Shown here: positions 7,620-15,974 of the stretch, one piece after another
Layout of the letters: every line of letters starts with the position of its first letter
Numbering within the stretch: the stretch's first letter is position 1
From: a virus
IMG/VR virus record: IMGVR_UViG_3300008055_000213
Location: 1 to 31,408 of that record
Length of the DNA: 31,408 bases
Strand: one strand, 5' to 3'
Translations under genes and position numbers: made by a program
The notes under the pieces: model-generated
Seen by the model: the letters and a program-made list of their open reading frames with translations, nothing else
Told to the model about the DNA's origin: nothing
Databases searched by the model: none

Positions 7620-8909
7620 ATGGCTATTTCTCTTCGCACCACGGTTGCGCCGGTACTTAATACCGGAACATTGTCTGTCACAACCACGATTGCTTCAACG
7701 GCCTATCTGGCTGGCGATCTCATTCTTGTTGATTGCGTCTCGTATTGTGTAGGGCAAACCGCCGTTCTAGCCTCGCCAACTGGTTTGTCTGGTGTGACTT
7801 GGATTGAGTTAGGTTCACAGACCACAGCGGTCAGCGGGGAAGCCGTTCGCAAAATGTGGTATGCCAGGTTGGCCAGCAACGTCACAGGCTCAATTGCTGT
7901 TACTGGCACTGAAAGTGTTGGCACCTTTATTGGTGTTCAAATTGCAGCTGTTGCGCTAAGGCAAACCACTGCCTCACCTATTGGTGCAAGTGCTAGGGCC
8001 TCTGACGGCACGACCAACAATCTGACCACGACCGCAATAGTAACTACTGGCGCTAATTCGTGGGTGTTTGCGCAAGGCTATGAACCAACCGCTTCTGCAA
8101 GTGGCGATCCAACATCTTCCGACCTGACCATTGTTGCTACGCAAAACGCGGTCGGCAACATCCTTGGCTACAAAATTGTTGCAACATCTGGCACATCAAC
8201 TACCACAAACCTTGACGCTGTTGGTGTCGGGGCCGCCACTTGGGCTTACCAAGTCTTTGAGATTCTTGCGGACACTGCTGCTGCCGCTGGTAGCGCGACC
8301 GCTACTGGCACCGCGGCAATGTCTAATCGTAGGACGTTGCAGGCCACTGCCACGGGTACTGCTACTGGTACGGCTGCTGCATCTAACCAGCGCACACTAG
8401 CTGCAAGTGCATCAGCCACGGCTAGTGGTACGGCTGCTATGTCGAGCACGCAGGCAATGTCTGCGAGCGGAAGCGTTACCGCCACTGGTACAGCTGCTGC
8501 TGATGTTACGTCCCTAGTCACTGTTGATGCTTCGGCCACGGTCACTGCTTCTGGTACCGCGGCAATGGCGAGCACGCAGGCAATGTCTGCAAGTGCCACG
8601 ATCACCGCCACTGGTTTGGCTGACGGCAGTATCCGCCCATTGGTCACTGTTGATGGCGCCGGCACAATCACCGCAACCGGCTTGACGACCTTTAACAAGT
8701 CGCAGGCTTTGGCCGCGAGTGCGAGTGCGACGGCGAGCGCCACGGCTTCACTTATCGCAATCCAAACCATTGCCGCCACGGCGAGTGTGACCGCGACCGC
8801 GACCGCAACATTGTTGATCACCACACCAGGCAGCCTTTATGGCAACGCCACGAAGGTGGCTGGTCTTTACGGTTCTAGCACTAAACCAACTTTGACAACG
8901 AGGAGCTGA
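7620..8909 (+). CDS. Ser/Thr/Ala-repeat virion surface protein
   Basis: A 429-residue protein in two parts. Residues 1 to about 215 look like a beta-sandwich domain (TLSVTTTIASTAYLAGDLI, WYARLASNVTGSIAVTGTES, WAYQVFEIL). Residues about 225-400 are imperfect 20-24-residue repeats of the type ASATxTATGTAAMSSTQ, low in charge and dominated by Ala, Ser, Thr and Gly in an alternating pattern that suits extended beta structure or a glycosylated stalk. The tail carries two copies of a LYG(N/S)(A/S)TK motif. Function is unknown; a fibre, spike or decoration role is likely from composition and neighbours. Confidence 0.65.
   Translation: MAISLRTTVAPVLNTGTLSVTTTIASTAYLAGDLILVDCVSYCVGQTAVLASPTGLSGVTWIELGSQTTAVSGEAVRKMWYARLASNVTGSIAVTGTESVGTFIGVQIAAVALRQTTASPIGASARASDGTTNNLTTTAIVTTGANSWVFAQGYEPTASASGDPTSSDLTIVATQNAVGNILGYKIVATSGTSTTTNLDAVGVGAATWAYQVFEILADTAAAAGSATATGTAAMSNRRTLQATATGTATGTAAASNQRTLAASASATASGTAAMSSTQAMSASGSVTATGTAAADVTSLVTVDASATVTASGTAAMASTQAMSASATITATGLADGSIRPLVTVDGAGTITATGLTTFNKSQALAASASATASATASLIAIQTIAATASVTATATATLLITTPGSLYGNATKVAGLYGSSTKPTLTTRS
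8292..8816 (+). repeat. Coding tandem repeats, degenerate, 60-72 bases
   Basis: Within the preceding gene the DNA itself repeats, for example ACTGGTACGGCTGCT and GGTACAGCTGCTGCTG variants, and GCGAGCACGCAGGCAATGTC occurs twice (about 8441 and 8569). About eight degenerate units encode the Ala/Ser/Thr/Gly blocks. Such repeats can expand or contract by slippage or recombination, changing stalk length. Confidence 0.7.
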
Positions 8910-8911
8910 CG

Positions 8912-9745
8912 ATGCCGGTTTACGCAGGGGCTTCTGGCGTGAGCGGATACATCCGTTTGACGTTGAGCATTTACAACAGCGCGGGCACATTGCAAAACGC
9001 TACCGCTGTCGCCGCCACTGTCATCCTCCCAGATGGCACAACGGCAACGCCTGGCATCACGAACAGTGGTGCGGGCCTGTATCACTTTGATTACACGCCA
9101 TCAGATGTTGGTCACTACGGTGTGTATTGGGTGGCCACTGGCACGAACGCCGGCACCCTTGAGGAATCGTTCAACGTCGATGACTTGACGATCTCACCGC
9201 CCCTGCCTTTGTCCCAGGTCAAGTCGCACCTAAACATTGTGGAGTCCAGCGTTGTTGACGACGACGAGCTCCGTTACTACATCTTGGCCGCCACTGGTCT
9301 GATTGAGGGCGTCGTTGGGCCATTGTCTCGCAGGACTGTTACCGCGGAAACGCACAACGGTGGTCGCACCACTGTCCTGCTCAAGCAGGCACCGATCATC
9401 TCAATCACGTCGTGCTCTGAGAATGGGAGCGCCTTGGCCGCCACGTCTTACAGCGTGGACGAGGAGTCAGGTGTGCTCACGCGCACGAGCGGGTACACGG
9501 TTTACACGTGGGGTGGTGACGTGGACTTCGCAAACTTCAACAACATCAGCGTGACCTACGTTGCTGGTCGCACCATCATCCCAGCCGATCTTGCGCACGC
9601 GGTTCTCGAGCTGGTGCGCCACCTGTGGACCACACAGCGCGGGTCTATTCGCAGGTCAGGCACCGATGACTACGTACCTGGTGCGGGCTTTTCAATGCCT
9701 AACCGTGTGCGTGAAATGTTGAACCGCTACCAGCAGGTGAATTAA
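8912..9745 (+). CDS. Head-tail connector with N-terminal beta domain
   Basis: A 277-residue protein. The C-terminal part (about 95-277) matches the gp6-like head completion/connector pattern: LSQVKSHLNI, DDDELRYYILAATGLIEGVVG, a beta region with YVAGRTIIPADLAHAVLELVRHLW, and RVREMLNRYQ at the end. Such proteins form the ring below the portal. The first 90 residues are an additional beta-sandwich-like domain (GYIRLTLSIYNSAGTLQNATAVAATVILPDGT, VGHYGVYWVATG) resembling Ig/carboxypeptidase-regulatory folds. This fusion is larger than a plain gp6-like connector of roughly 100-200 residues. Confidence 0.8.
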   Translation: MPVYAGASGVSGYIRLTLSIYNSAGTLQNATAVAATVILPDGTTATPGITNSGAGLYHFDYTPSDVGHYGVYWVATGTNAGTLEESFNVDDLTISPPLPLSQVKSHLNIVESSVVDDDELRYYILAATGLIEGVVGPLSRRTVTAETHNGGRTTVLLKQAPIISITSCSENGSALAATSYSVDEESGVLTRTSGYTVYTWGGDVDFANFNNISVTYVAGRTIIPADLAHAVLELVRHLWTTQRGSIRRSGTDDYVPGAGFSMPNRVREMLNRYQQVN

Positions 9746-9746
9746 C

Positions 9747-10235
9747 GTGGCTGGCACACGCGCCTTTGACCTGATTGATTACATCGTGACAAGCCTGCAG
9801 GCCGGCACTGGTCTTTGTGCTCCTGGTGGGCTCACAATCCCTGTCTATGACGGCCCAGCCAGCACAAACTATGACCCGCCCGTTTACGTCATTGTGGGGG
9901 CCTACGGCTTCGCCGATGAGGACGAAGTTCCTGAGACAACCGTGGACGCACAATGGGCTTCACTACCCATCGGCGCAGGGCACCGCTCAGAGACCGTGAG
10001 CGTGCCGTGTGTGGTCACAGCGTGGTCCGGCAGTCAGGTATTCAGCACTACGCGTGGACAGGCTGAGACCGCCTTTGACGCCGTCTCAGCGGTACTCATG
10101 ACCAAGAGCACGTGGGATGGCTTGAGCAACATTGACCTAATCATTATGACGAACCTGCGCATGACGCAAACATCAACAGACCTGGGCATTCAGGTGATGA
10201 TGACGTTTGACGTCGAAGCCACGTTCCGTGTGTAA
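9747..10235 (+). CDS. Tail terminator (tail completion) protein
   Basis: A 162-residue protein from GTG 9747, one base after the connector stop. The pattern AFDLIDYIVTSLQAG, PVYVIVGAYG, then SETVSVPCVVTAWSG and a final MTFDVEATFRV is typical of tail terminator proteins that cap the tail tube and join it to the head. Its position between the connector and tail tube genes agrees. The gp10-like neck protein usually found beside it is instead encoded at 30548. Confidence 0.72.
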   Translation: MAGTRAFDLIDYIVTSLQAGTGLCAPGGLTIPVYDGPASTNYDPPVYVIVGAYGFADEDEVPETTVDAQWASLPIGAGHRSETVSVPCVVTAWSGSQVFSTTRGQAETAFDAVSAVLMTKSTWDGLSNIDLIIMTNLRMTQTSTDLGIQVMMTFDVEATFRV

Positions 10236-10291
10236 GGACCGCAATTAAGTGTGCCGCTGCCCAGTGGCCCAAACAATACCCAGGAGTGCAC

Positions 10292-10459
10292 ATGGCACGA
10301 GTGCGTCTAATCGCAAATGAGCCGCGCTGGATTCCACTGATTCAACGTCTCATTGACGTTGATGAAGCGTTTGAGGTGGACGACAAAGTCTTCGCTGAGC
10401 GCGTGTGGCCAGAGGACACCTTTGAGGTATTAACCGACATCAAGGAAGGCAAGGAATAA
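10292..10459 (+). CDS. Small hypothetical protein before tail tube
   Basis: A 55-residue gene from ATG 10292, with CAGGAG at 10281-10286 as a clear ribosome binding site. The product starts MARVRLIANEPRWIPLIQRL and is acidic in its second half (VDEAFEVDDKVFAERVWPEDTFEVL). No family is recognised. Small genes at this position, between tail terminator and tail tube, are common in actinophages. About 56 bases before it hold only the leader. Confidence 0.65.
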   Translation: MARVRLIANEPRWIPLIQRLIDVDEAFEVDDKVFAERVWPEDTFEVLTDIKEGKE

Positions 10460-10462
10460 ATC

Positions 10463-11497
10463 ATGGGTTTCGCATCAGGTTTGGTGTCGCAGCTGGGTTG
10501 GGCAGTGGAGACCACTGCTGGCACCGCTGTGGTGGTAAGTAAGTTTCAGCCTCACATCAGTGAGGGTGTCCAGTTTGAGGTTAACCGTGCACAAGGCGAA
10601 GGCCTGTATGGGTCCACTAATGGTGTGCCTTTGCTGTCGCGCCACGTCCTCACCACGAAGTCTGTCAGTGGTGACTTTGAGGTTGAGTTAACTGACAAGT
10701 CCCTTGGCACGTTGTGGCGTGCAGCTCTTGGAAGCACCACCACGGTCAGCACGTTGACCACTGGTGTGTATCAGTCAGTGTTCCAGCCAGGGGACCAGAA
10801 GTCCGCTGGCTCATCAATCACGCTACAAGTTGGCCGGCCACAAACTGACGGCACCGTGAAGCCGTTCACCTGGAATGGTGTCAAGATCAGTGGCTTCGAG
10901 TTCGGTGGCAACGTCACCGATCCAGTCACCGTCAAGTTTGACATTGACGGCTGGACACAAACCACCGCCACAGGCCTTGCCACCGCCTCGTACTCCAGCA
11001 CGCAAGAGCAGTTCACTGGTGCACAGTTGACCGTTGCACTCGGTGGCACCGCATCAACGACCGGCAGTGTTGTCAGCATCAGTGGCTCAACCGCGCTTGC
11101 TGGTGTGACATCAGCCAAGGTCAAGGGTGAGAACCCATTGGCCACTGACCGCTACTACGCCAACGCTTCAGGCATCAAGGCCGAACAGTTGATCAATGGC
11201 TACCGCACCTACGAGGTGGAGCTTGAAGTTGACTTCATTAGCCAGGCCACGCTGTATGACCTTTACGTTGCCAACACAACGACGGCAATCACGTTGACCT
11301 ACGCAACCGCCACATCGCTGACTGGTAGCAATAACCCCACGCTCGAGGTCATCATTCCCGCGGCGAAGATCACCAAGGCTGAAGTCAACGCTGAAGGTCC
11401 GGAAGTGCTTGCACAAAAGGTCACACTGCTGGCCTTGTTCGATGGCACAAATGCACCTATCCAAATCCGCACAGTCAACACTGACTCTGCACTGTAA
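10463..11497 (+). CDS. Major tail tube protein
   Basis: Forms the stacked hexameric rings of the tail. The 344 residues start with GLVSQLGWAVETTAGTAVVV, a typical tube-protein opening, followed by all-beta stretches such as VSGDFEVELTDKSLGTLWRAALG (about 72-94), NGVKISGFEFGGNVTDPVTVKFDIDG and a repeat-like second half ending in a domain with KITKAEVNAEGPEVLAQKVTLLALFDG. Location just before the tail chaperones is standard. Expected to be among the most abundant tail proteins. Confidence 0.88.
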   Translation: MGFASGLVSQLGWAVETTAGTAVVVSKFQPHISEGVQFEVNRAQGEGLYGSTNGVPLLSRHVLTTKSVSGDFEVELTDKSLGTLWRAALGSTTTVSTLTTGVYQSVFQPGDQKSAGSSITLQVGRPQTDGTVKPFTWNGVKISGFEFGGNVTDPVTVKFDIDGWTQTTATGLATASYSSTQEQFTGAQLTVALGGTASTTGSVVSISGSTALAGVTSAKVKGENPLATDRYYANASGIKAEQLINGYRTYEVELEVDFISQATLYDLYVANTTTAITLTYATATSLTGSNNPTLEVIIPAAKITKAEVNAEGPEVLAQKVTLLALFDGTNAPIQIRTVNTDSAL

Positions 11498-11515
11498 CTA
11501 GAAGGCTGGGACCAA

Positions 11516-11806
11516 ATGAACATCACCATTGCTGGTGTGAAGTATGAGTTTGATTCTGAGAAGTTGATGCTCTCTGAGGCTCGCTCCATTGAGAAGGTTT
11601 GCGGGTGCACATTCCAGGAATGGAGTGAACGCCTGCAAGCCGGCTCAATGGAGGCCTTGGCGGCTTTGGTGTGGATTGTGCAAAAGCGCGAGAACCCTGA
11701 GCTGCGTTTCAGTGAGGTTGACTTTGAGATTGGTTCGGTTGAGATCGATGAGGACGAAGTGGACGAAGCAAACCCCACGGTGCCCTCATCGGATACGACC
11801 GACTGA
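11516..11806 (+). CDS. Tail assembly chaperone, short form
   Basis: A 96-residue product that binds the tape measure protein during tail assembly but is absent from the virion (family knowledge). It begins MNITIAGVKYEFDSEKLMLSEARSIEKVCG, the usual chaperone layout, and ends with an acidic tail (EIDEDEVDEANP). A slippery heptamer near its 3' end yields the longer form described separately. SD-like GGCTGGGACC precedes the ATG. It lies between tail tube and tape measure, as expected. Confidence 0.9.
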   Translation: MNITIAGVKYEFDSEKLMLSEARSIEKVCGCTFQEWSERLQAGSMEALAALVWIVQKRENPELRFSEVDFEIGSVEIDEDEVDEANPTVPSSDTTD

Positions 11807-11937
11807 GGGCTCAGTACGAACCATTGTTCGGCCACTTGTTTGGTTTGCATCCTTGGGATGTGGACCGTTTAACGGTTGGCCAGTTTGAGGCATACAAGTC
11901 GTTCGCCGATTCGTGGCGCAAAAGTCAGGAAGGATGA
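11516..11937 (+). CDS. Tail assembly chaperone, -1 frameshift form
   Basis: Inferred fusion of the 11516 gene (first 87 codons) to the overlapping -1 frame from 11776 to the stop at 11935-11937, giving about 140 residues. The extension reads HGALIGYDRLRAQYEP and continues through HPWDVDRLTVGQFEAYKSF, a typical second chaperone half. The extension has no convincing start or ribosome site of its own. The frameshift ratio sets the balance of two chaperones in HK97/lambda-like phages. Confidence 0.85.
11770..11776 (+). promoter_or_regulatory. -1 ribosomal frameshift slippery site A_AAC_CCC
   Basis: Heptamer AAACCCC read as A AAC CCC in the chaperone frame, which fits the X XXY YYZ rule. Slipping back one base gives AAA CCC and moves ribosomes into the open frame that ends at 11937. 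It is the only good heptamer I found in the overlap, which ends at the zero-frame stop at 11804-11806. Confidence 0.8.
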
Positions 11938-11940
11938 TCA

Positions 11941-13881
11941 GTGGCAACGTCTAACCTGATGCTGAAAATCTTGGCGGTCGATAAAGCTTCTGGGACGCTG
12001 GGCAAAATCGGTGGCTCAATGGGTGGCCTTGGTAAGAAGGCTGGCGCAATGGGTGCTGCGCTTGGTGCCGCTTTGTCGGTCGGCGCCATAGCACAGTTCG
12101 CTGGTGATTCAGTTAAGGCGTTTGAGGCCACCGGTAAAGAAACAATGAAACTGCAACGTTTCATGGGTGGCACAGCTGAGGAAGCCTCTCGCCTTGGTCA
12201 CGCTTTCACAATGTCCGGTATTGATTCGGAAACTTCAGCAAAGAACATTGGTATTTTGTCTAAGCACCTTGTCGCTAACGATAAGGCCGCTAAGGGCATG
12301 GGCGTGGCTTACCGTGATGCCCACGGCAAACTCAAGCCGATGGACCAAATCCTGCCAGGGATTGCTGACAAGTTTAAGAACATGCCGAACGGTCCTGAGA
12401 AGACTGCGCTTGCGTTGAAGTTGTTCGGTCGTGGTGGCGCGGCAATGATTCCTATGCTGAACAAGGGTTCGGCTGGGTTGAAGGCCATGGCCGCGGAGTC
12501 AGACAAACTTGGCACCACGCTTTCGGGTAAGGACCTTGAGGCTGTCAAGCAGTCCACGATCAACAAGCGCAAGATGGCTGCAGCTGTTAAAGGATTGCAG
12601 ATTGCCATTGGCAAGAACCTGTTACCAATTATTCAGAAAATGGTGACGTGGTTTACCGAGCGCATTGTTCCAGCCATCGGCAGGGTTATTACTCTGATTG
12701 AGAAGAACAAAGACAAGCTCATTCCACTGGGTAAGGCCTTTGAGACTTTGGGCAAGTTTATTGGTGACAAGGTTGTGCCAGCGGTCGCCGCGTTCGGTGG
12801 CTGGCTGGTCAAGTACCAAGGCTGGCTAATCCCTATTGCCGGTGGTGTGCTGGCCATTGTTGTTGCGTTGAAGATTTATGCAATCTATGTGCGCATTGTT
12901 GCAGCTGTGACTAAGGCTTGGGCTGCGGTCCAGGCGGCGCTTAATGTTGTGATGACTGCTAACCCGATTGGGTTAATCATCCTGGCTGTCATTGGCTTGG
13001 TTGCCGCCTTTGTCATCGCCTACAAGCGCAGTGAAAAGTTTCGCAACATTGTTGATGGTGCGTTCAGGGCCATTAAGACTGTTGTGATGAACGTGATCAA
13101 CTTTCTCAAACCATTCATCACGACCGCGTTCAGTGTGCTCAAGACCGTGTTCACTGTTTACTTCAACATCTACAAGACCGTGTTCACTGTTGCCTTCCGT
13201 GTGATCAAGGCTGTTGTGGTGACCGCGTTCAACGCGATCAAGACTGCTGTGCTGTTTGTGTTCAACGTGTTAAAGACCGCGTTTACTATTTACTTGAACA
13301 TTTACAAGACAATCTTTAGCGTGGCGATTAGGGTAATCAAGGCCGTGTGGACCGCTGGCTTCAACTTCTTCAAGACCAAAGTGGTGGGCACATTCAACGG
13401 GATCAAGACCACAATCAGCAATGCCCTCAGCACAGTGTGGGGTTTCATCACTGACCTGAAAACAAAGATCACGGGCATTGGCTCTGGCCTTTGGGATGGC
13501 TTGAAGTCTGGCCTAACATCGGTCATCGGGTTCCTGCGTAACGGACTTAACACTTTGATCGGGCTGTTTAATAAGCCGATTGAGTTCTTTAACAACAACA
13601 ATGGGCCACTGCCTAACATCCCATTGATTCCAAACATCCCAGCGTTGGCGATGGGTGGCATTGTCACGCGCCCAACACTGGCCCTCATTGGTGAGGCTGG
13701 CCCCGAGGCTGTCGTGCCACTGAGCGGTGCTGGTGCCCGTGGCTTCGGTGGTGGCACCACGATCATTGTGAACACTGGTCAGTCCGTCAGCTCGAAGGAT
13801 GACATTGCACGTGAGATCAGGAAGATCATGCGTGAGGGTGCTCAGCGTGGGGCTGTGCCCGCGGCCTGGAACGTGGCGTAA
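11941..13881 (+). CDS. Tape measure protein
   Basis: Sets tail length and is threaded through the tail tube. The 646 residues start at GTG 11941 after CAGGAAGGA. Features in order: Gly-rich N-terminus (about 18-45), a helical body with FGRGGAAMIPMLNKG near 164-178, two strongly hydrophobic segments near 295-330 and 335-360 that may cross the host membrane, then an array of about 11-residue aromatic repeats (YKTVFTVAFRVIKAV type, about 375-490), and a C-terminal GEAGPEAVVPLSG motif common in tape measures. At about 1.5 angstrom per residue the tail would be roughly 95-100 nm. Confidence 0.93.
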   Translation: MATSNLMLKILAVDKASGTLGKIGGSMGGLGKKAGAMGAALGAALSVGAIAQFAGDSVKAFEATGKETMKLQRFMGGTAEEASRLGHAFTMSGIDSETSAKNIGILSKHLVANDKAAKGMGVAYRDAHGKLKPMDQILPGIADKFKNMPNGPEKTALALKLFGRGGAAMIPMLNKGSAGLKAMAAESDKLGTTLSGKDLEAVKQSTINKRKMAAAVKGLQIAIGKNLLPIIQKMVTWFTERIVPAIGRVITLIEKNKDKLIPLGKAFETLGKFIGDKVVPAVAAFGGWLVKYQGWLIPIAGGVLAIVVALKIYAIYVRIVAAVTKAWAAVQAALNVVMTANPIGLIILAVIGLVAAFVIAYKRSEKFRNIVDGAFRAIKTVVMNVINFLKPFITTAFSVLKTVFTVYFNIYKTVFTVAFRVIKAVVVTAFNAIKTAVLFVFNVLKTAFTIYLNIYKTIFSVAIRVIKAVWTAGFNFFKTKVVGTFNGIKTTISNALSTVWGFITDLKTKITGIGSGLWDGLKSGLTSVIGFLRNGLNTLIGLFNKPIEFFNNNNGPLPNIPLIPNIPALAMGGIVTRPTLALIGEAGPEAVVPLSGAGARGFGGGTTIIVNTGQSVSSKDDIAREIRKIMREGAQRGAVPAAWNVA

Positions 13882-15959
13882 TGGCAACGGGACTGCCTGA
13901 CTCCACGACCATTGAGATCGAGTTTACTGACGCTGTGTGGACTGATGTGACTAGCCTGGTCAATGTTGGTGCTGGTGCGATCACTCGCAAGGTGGGCCGC
14001 TCCACGCAACTGGACACGATCAGTGCTGGGTCGTTGTCGTTCACGCTCGATAACCCTGCCGGCACGTTCACACCAGACAATCCACTGAGCACGTACTACC
14101 CTAACGTTGTTGAGGGTAAGCGTGTGCGTTGGAAGGTCACTGAGGCCGCAACAACGTACACGCGCTTCAATGGCTACATCACGCAGTGGGTCCCTGACAT
14201 TGATGGTGTGTCCGCGTCCGTGGTCAATGTCAATGCCACTGACCTGCTCGGTCACTTGTCCACGCGCCAGGTGTGGAGTCTGCCTGAGACCGAGATTCGC
14301 TACGACTCACCCATTGTTTACTACACACTTGATCATCCCAGCGATCTGACCACGGACCCGTTTTATTCAGCTGTGGGTGGTGCGTCACTGCTGTATCAAA
14401 AGGCCCGCGTCGGTGGCTCACTAAACCTAAACGATGGTGTGGGTGCACCCTACGATGGTTTGACGTGTCCCACGTGGACCATTGACACAAACAGTGCTCC
14501 GTACCTTTACGCAAGAAACGTCAACGACACTGCGATGTCGTCGTACAGCATTGAGTTGTTGGCAAAGATGATTGAGGACACCACGCCAGGGTCCAATGAT
14601 TTGGGCCTGCTCAGGCTTGGTCAAGTCTCAATCTATTACGACTATGGCACTGGCGAATTGATTGTTACCGATGGTTCAACCACTCGTCTCTCTTACGCTG
14701 TGAACTTGTTTGCTGCTCAACATTTGATCAGTATGACTACCACTTCTGGTGGTTCTATTCTTTACGTTGATGGTGTGCAGGTTGATACTGGCACCGCGTG
14801 CACCACAATTCCTATTGGCTCAACCTTGCTTGTTGGCGCAGGGGCGTACACGCAGGGTGACCTTGCCTACTACAACGGTGAAATAAGTCACGTGGCTATT
14901 TACGACACTGTGTTGGCCGCCACCGCTATCGCGTTCCATGCATCAGCTGTTGACGCCTACTATGGCGAAACGATCAAGGTAGGCCTTGACGCTGTGGCTC
15001 GATGGTCTGGTGTGTCAATCACGCACGAAGGTGCTGGTAGCCCACAGCTCGTTGACGCCATTGACACCACAGACAAGAAGGCCCTTGACGCTTTGGCCTT
15101 GCTCAGTTCAGGTGATGGTGGCGTGCTGTATGACAATGGCGCTGGGCTGTATGCCCGCATCGGTTCACAGTTAAAGTCATCAACCGTTGAATTGTCGTTG
15201 GACGTTGAGGCTGACCTTAACGGGTCCGTGACTTTGACGCGCTCGATCACTGAGGACACTGCTGGCGCAACGGTTAGTTCTTATTCTCAGTCAGCCACCT
15301 ACGTTGACGCGGAGCAAGCGGCAGCCCTTGGCACCTACACCAGTGCTGACGCACCCAACCTGGCCCTCACTGATCTTGAAGCCATTGCCTCAAACATTGT
15401 GGCCGTGGCCAACAACAAGCGACTGTCCGCTGGCCAGGCATCCTTTGACCTAGCCAACGCCAACAGTGACAAGTATGCGGACACATTGACACTGAAGATC
15501 GGTGACAGGGTTCGCCTGACCAATCTGATCAGCACACAGTTTGGTCGCACCTACCTTGACACCTATGTGCAGGGCTGGTCCGAATCATTGAACGCCCAAG
15601 GCTACGTGTTCACCTTTGACTTTGACGCCGCTGATGTGCCATCTGAGGCCAAGTTTGATGATGACACCTATGGCCGGTTCGCCGCTGGTGATGGTGTGCT
15701 CACGTTGACTTCAACAATTGCTGACTCCGCGGTGTCAATCTCTGTGACATCAACCGGCCTACCGTTAACGGTCCTAGCTGGGTCTTACCCCTTGGACCTT
15801 GACCTCAATGGTGAGCGCATCACTGTTGCCTCGGCACCAGTGTCCGCAACGTCCCCACAAACTTTGACCGTGACCCGTGGTGTGGCACCGAGCATTGCTC
15901 GAGCACACACTGCTGGTGCAGCGGTTGATGTTTACCTGGCCGGCAAGTTCGCACTCTAA
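13881..15959 (+). CDS. Minor tail protein with LamG-like insertion
   Basis: A 692-residue protein starting in a TAATG overlap with the tape measure. Outer parts (about 1-135 and 370-570) have the pattern of actinophage minor tail/baseplate hub proteins: VNVNATDLLGHLS near 112-124, and later DRVRLTN, YVQGWSESLNAQGYVFTFDF near 560-580. Between them, about 140-365, is a concanavalin/LamG-like domain (IVYYTLDHPSDL, SYSIELLAKM, ILYVDGVQVDTG, GEISHVAIYDTVL) likely to bind sugar. A final beta domain ends in VYLAGKFAL. With only one further tip gene, it is likely the main host-contact tail protein. Confidence 0.85.
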   Translation: MATGLPDSTTIEIEFTDAVWTDVTSLVNVGAGAITRKVGRSTQLDTISAGSLSFTLDNPAGTFTPDNPLSTYYPNVVEGKRVRWKVTEAATTYTRFNGYITQWVPDIDGVSASVVNVNATDLLGHLSTRQVWSLPETEIRYDSPIVYYTLDHPSDLTTDPFYSAVGGASLLYQKARVGGSLNLNDGVGAPYDGLTCPTWTIDTNSAPYLYARNVNDTAMSSYSIELLAKMIEDTTPGSNDLGLLRLGQVSIYYDYGTGELIVTDGSTTRLSYAVNLFAAQHLISMTTTSGGSILYVDGVQVDTGTACTTIPIGSTLLVGAGAYTQGDLAYYNGEISHVAIYDTVLAATAIAFHASAVDAYYGETIKVGLDAVARWSGVSITHEGAGSPQLVDAIDTTDKKALDALALLSSGDGGVLYDNGAGLYARIGSQLKSSTVELSLDVEADLNGSVTLTRSITEDTAGATVSSYSQSATYVDAEQAAALGTYTSADAPNLALTDLEAIASNIVAVANNKRLSAGQASFDLANANSDKYADTLTLKIGDRVRLTNLISTQFGRTYLDTYVQGWSESLNAQGYVFTFDFDAADVPSEAKFDDDTYGRFAAGDGVLTLTSTIADSAVSISVTSTGLPLTVLAGSYPLDLDLNGERITVASAPVSATSPQTLTVTRGVAPSIARAHTAGAAVDVYLAGKFAL

Positions 15960-15974
15960 CTAGGAGCACCACTC

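Noticed and set aside
8246-8824. Long minus-strand open frame (192 codons) rich in Val/Ala
   Set aside because: It is the mirror of the Ser/Thr/Ala repeat coding region; repeated GCN/ACN codons on the plus strand give few stops on the other. It has no ribosome site and opposes the tightly coupled plus-strand genes.
11299-11850. Minus-strand open frame of 183 codons over the tail tube end and chaperone
   Set aside because: It overlaps two well-supported plus-strand genes and the frameshift site, with Ser-rich low-complexity content and no start signal.
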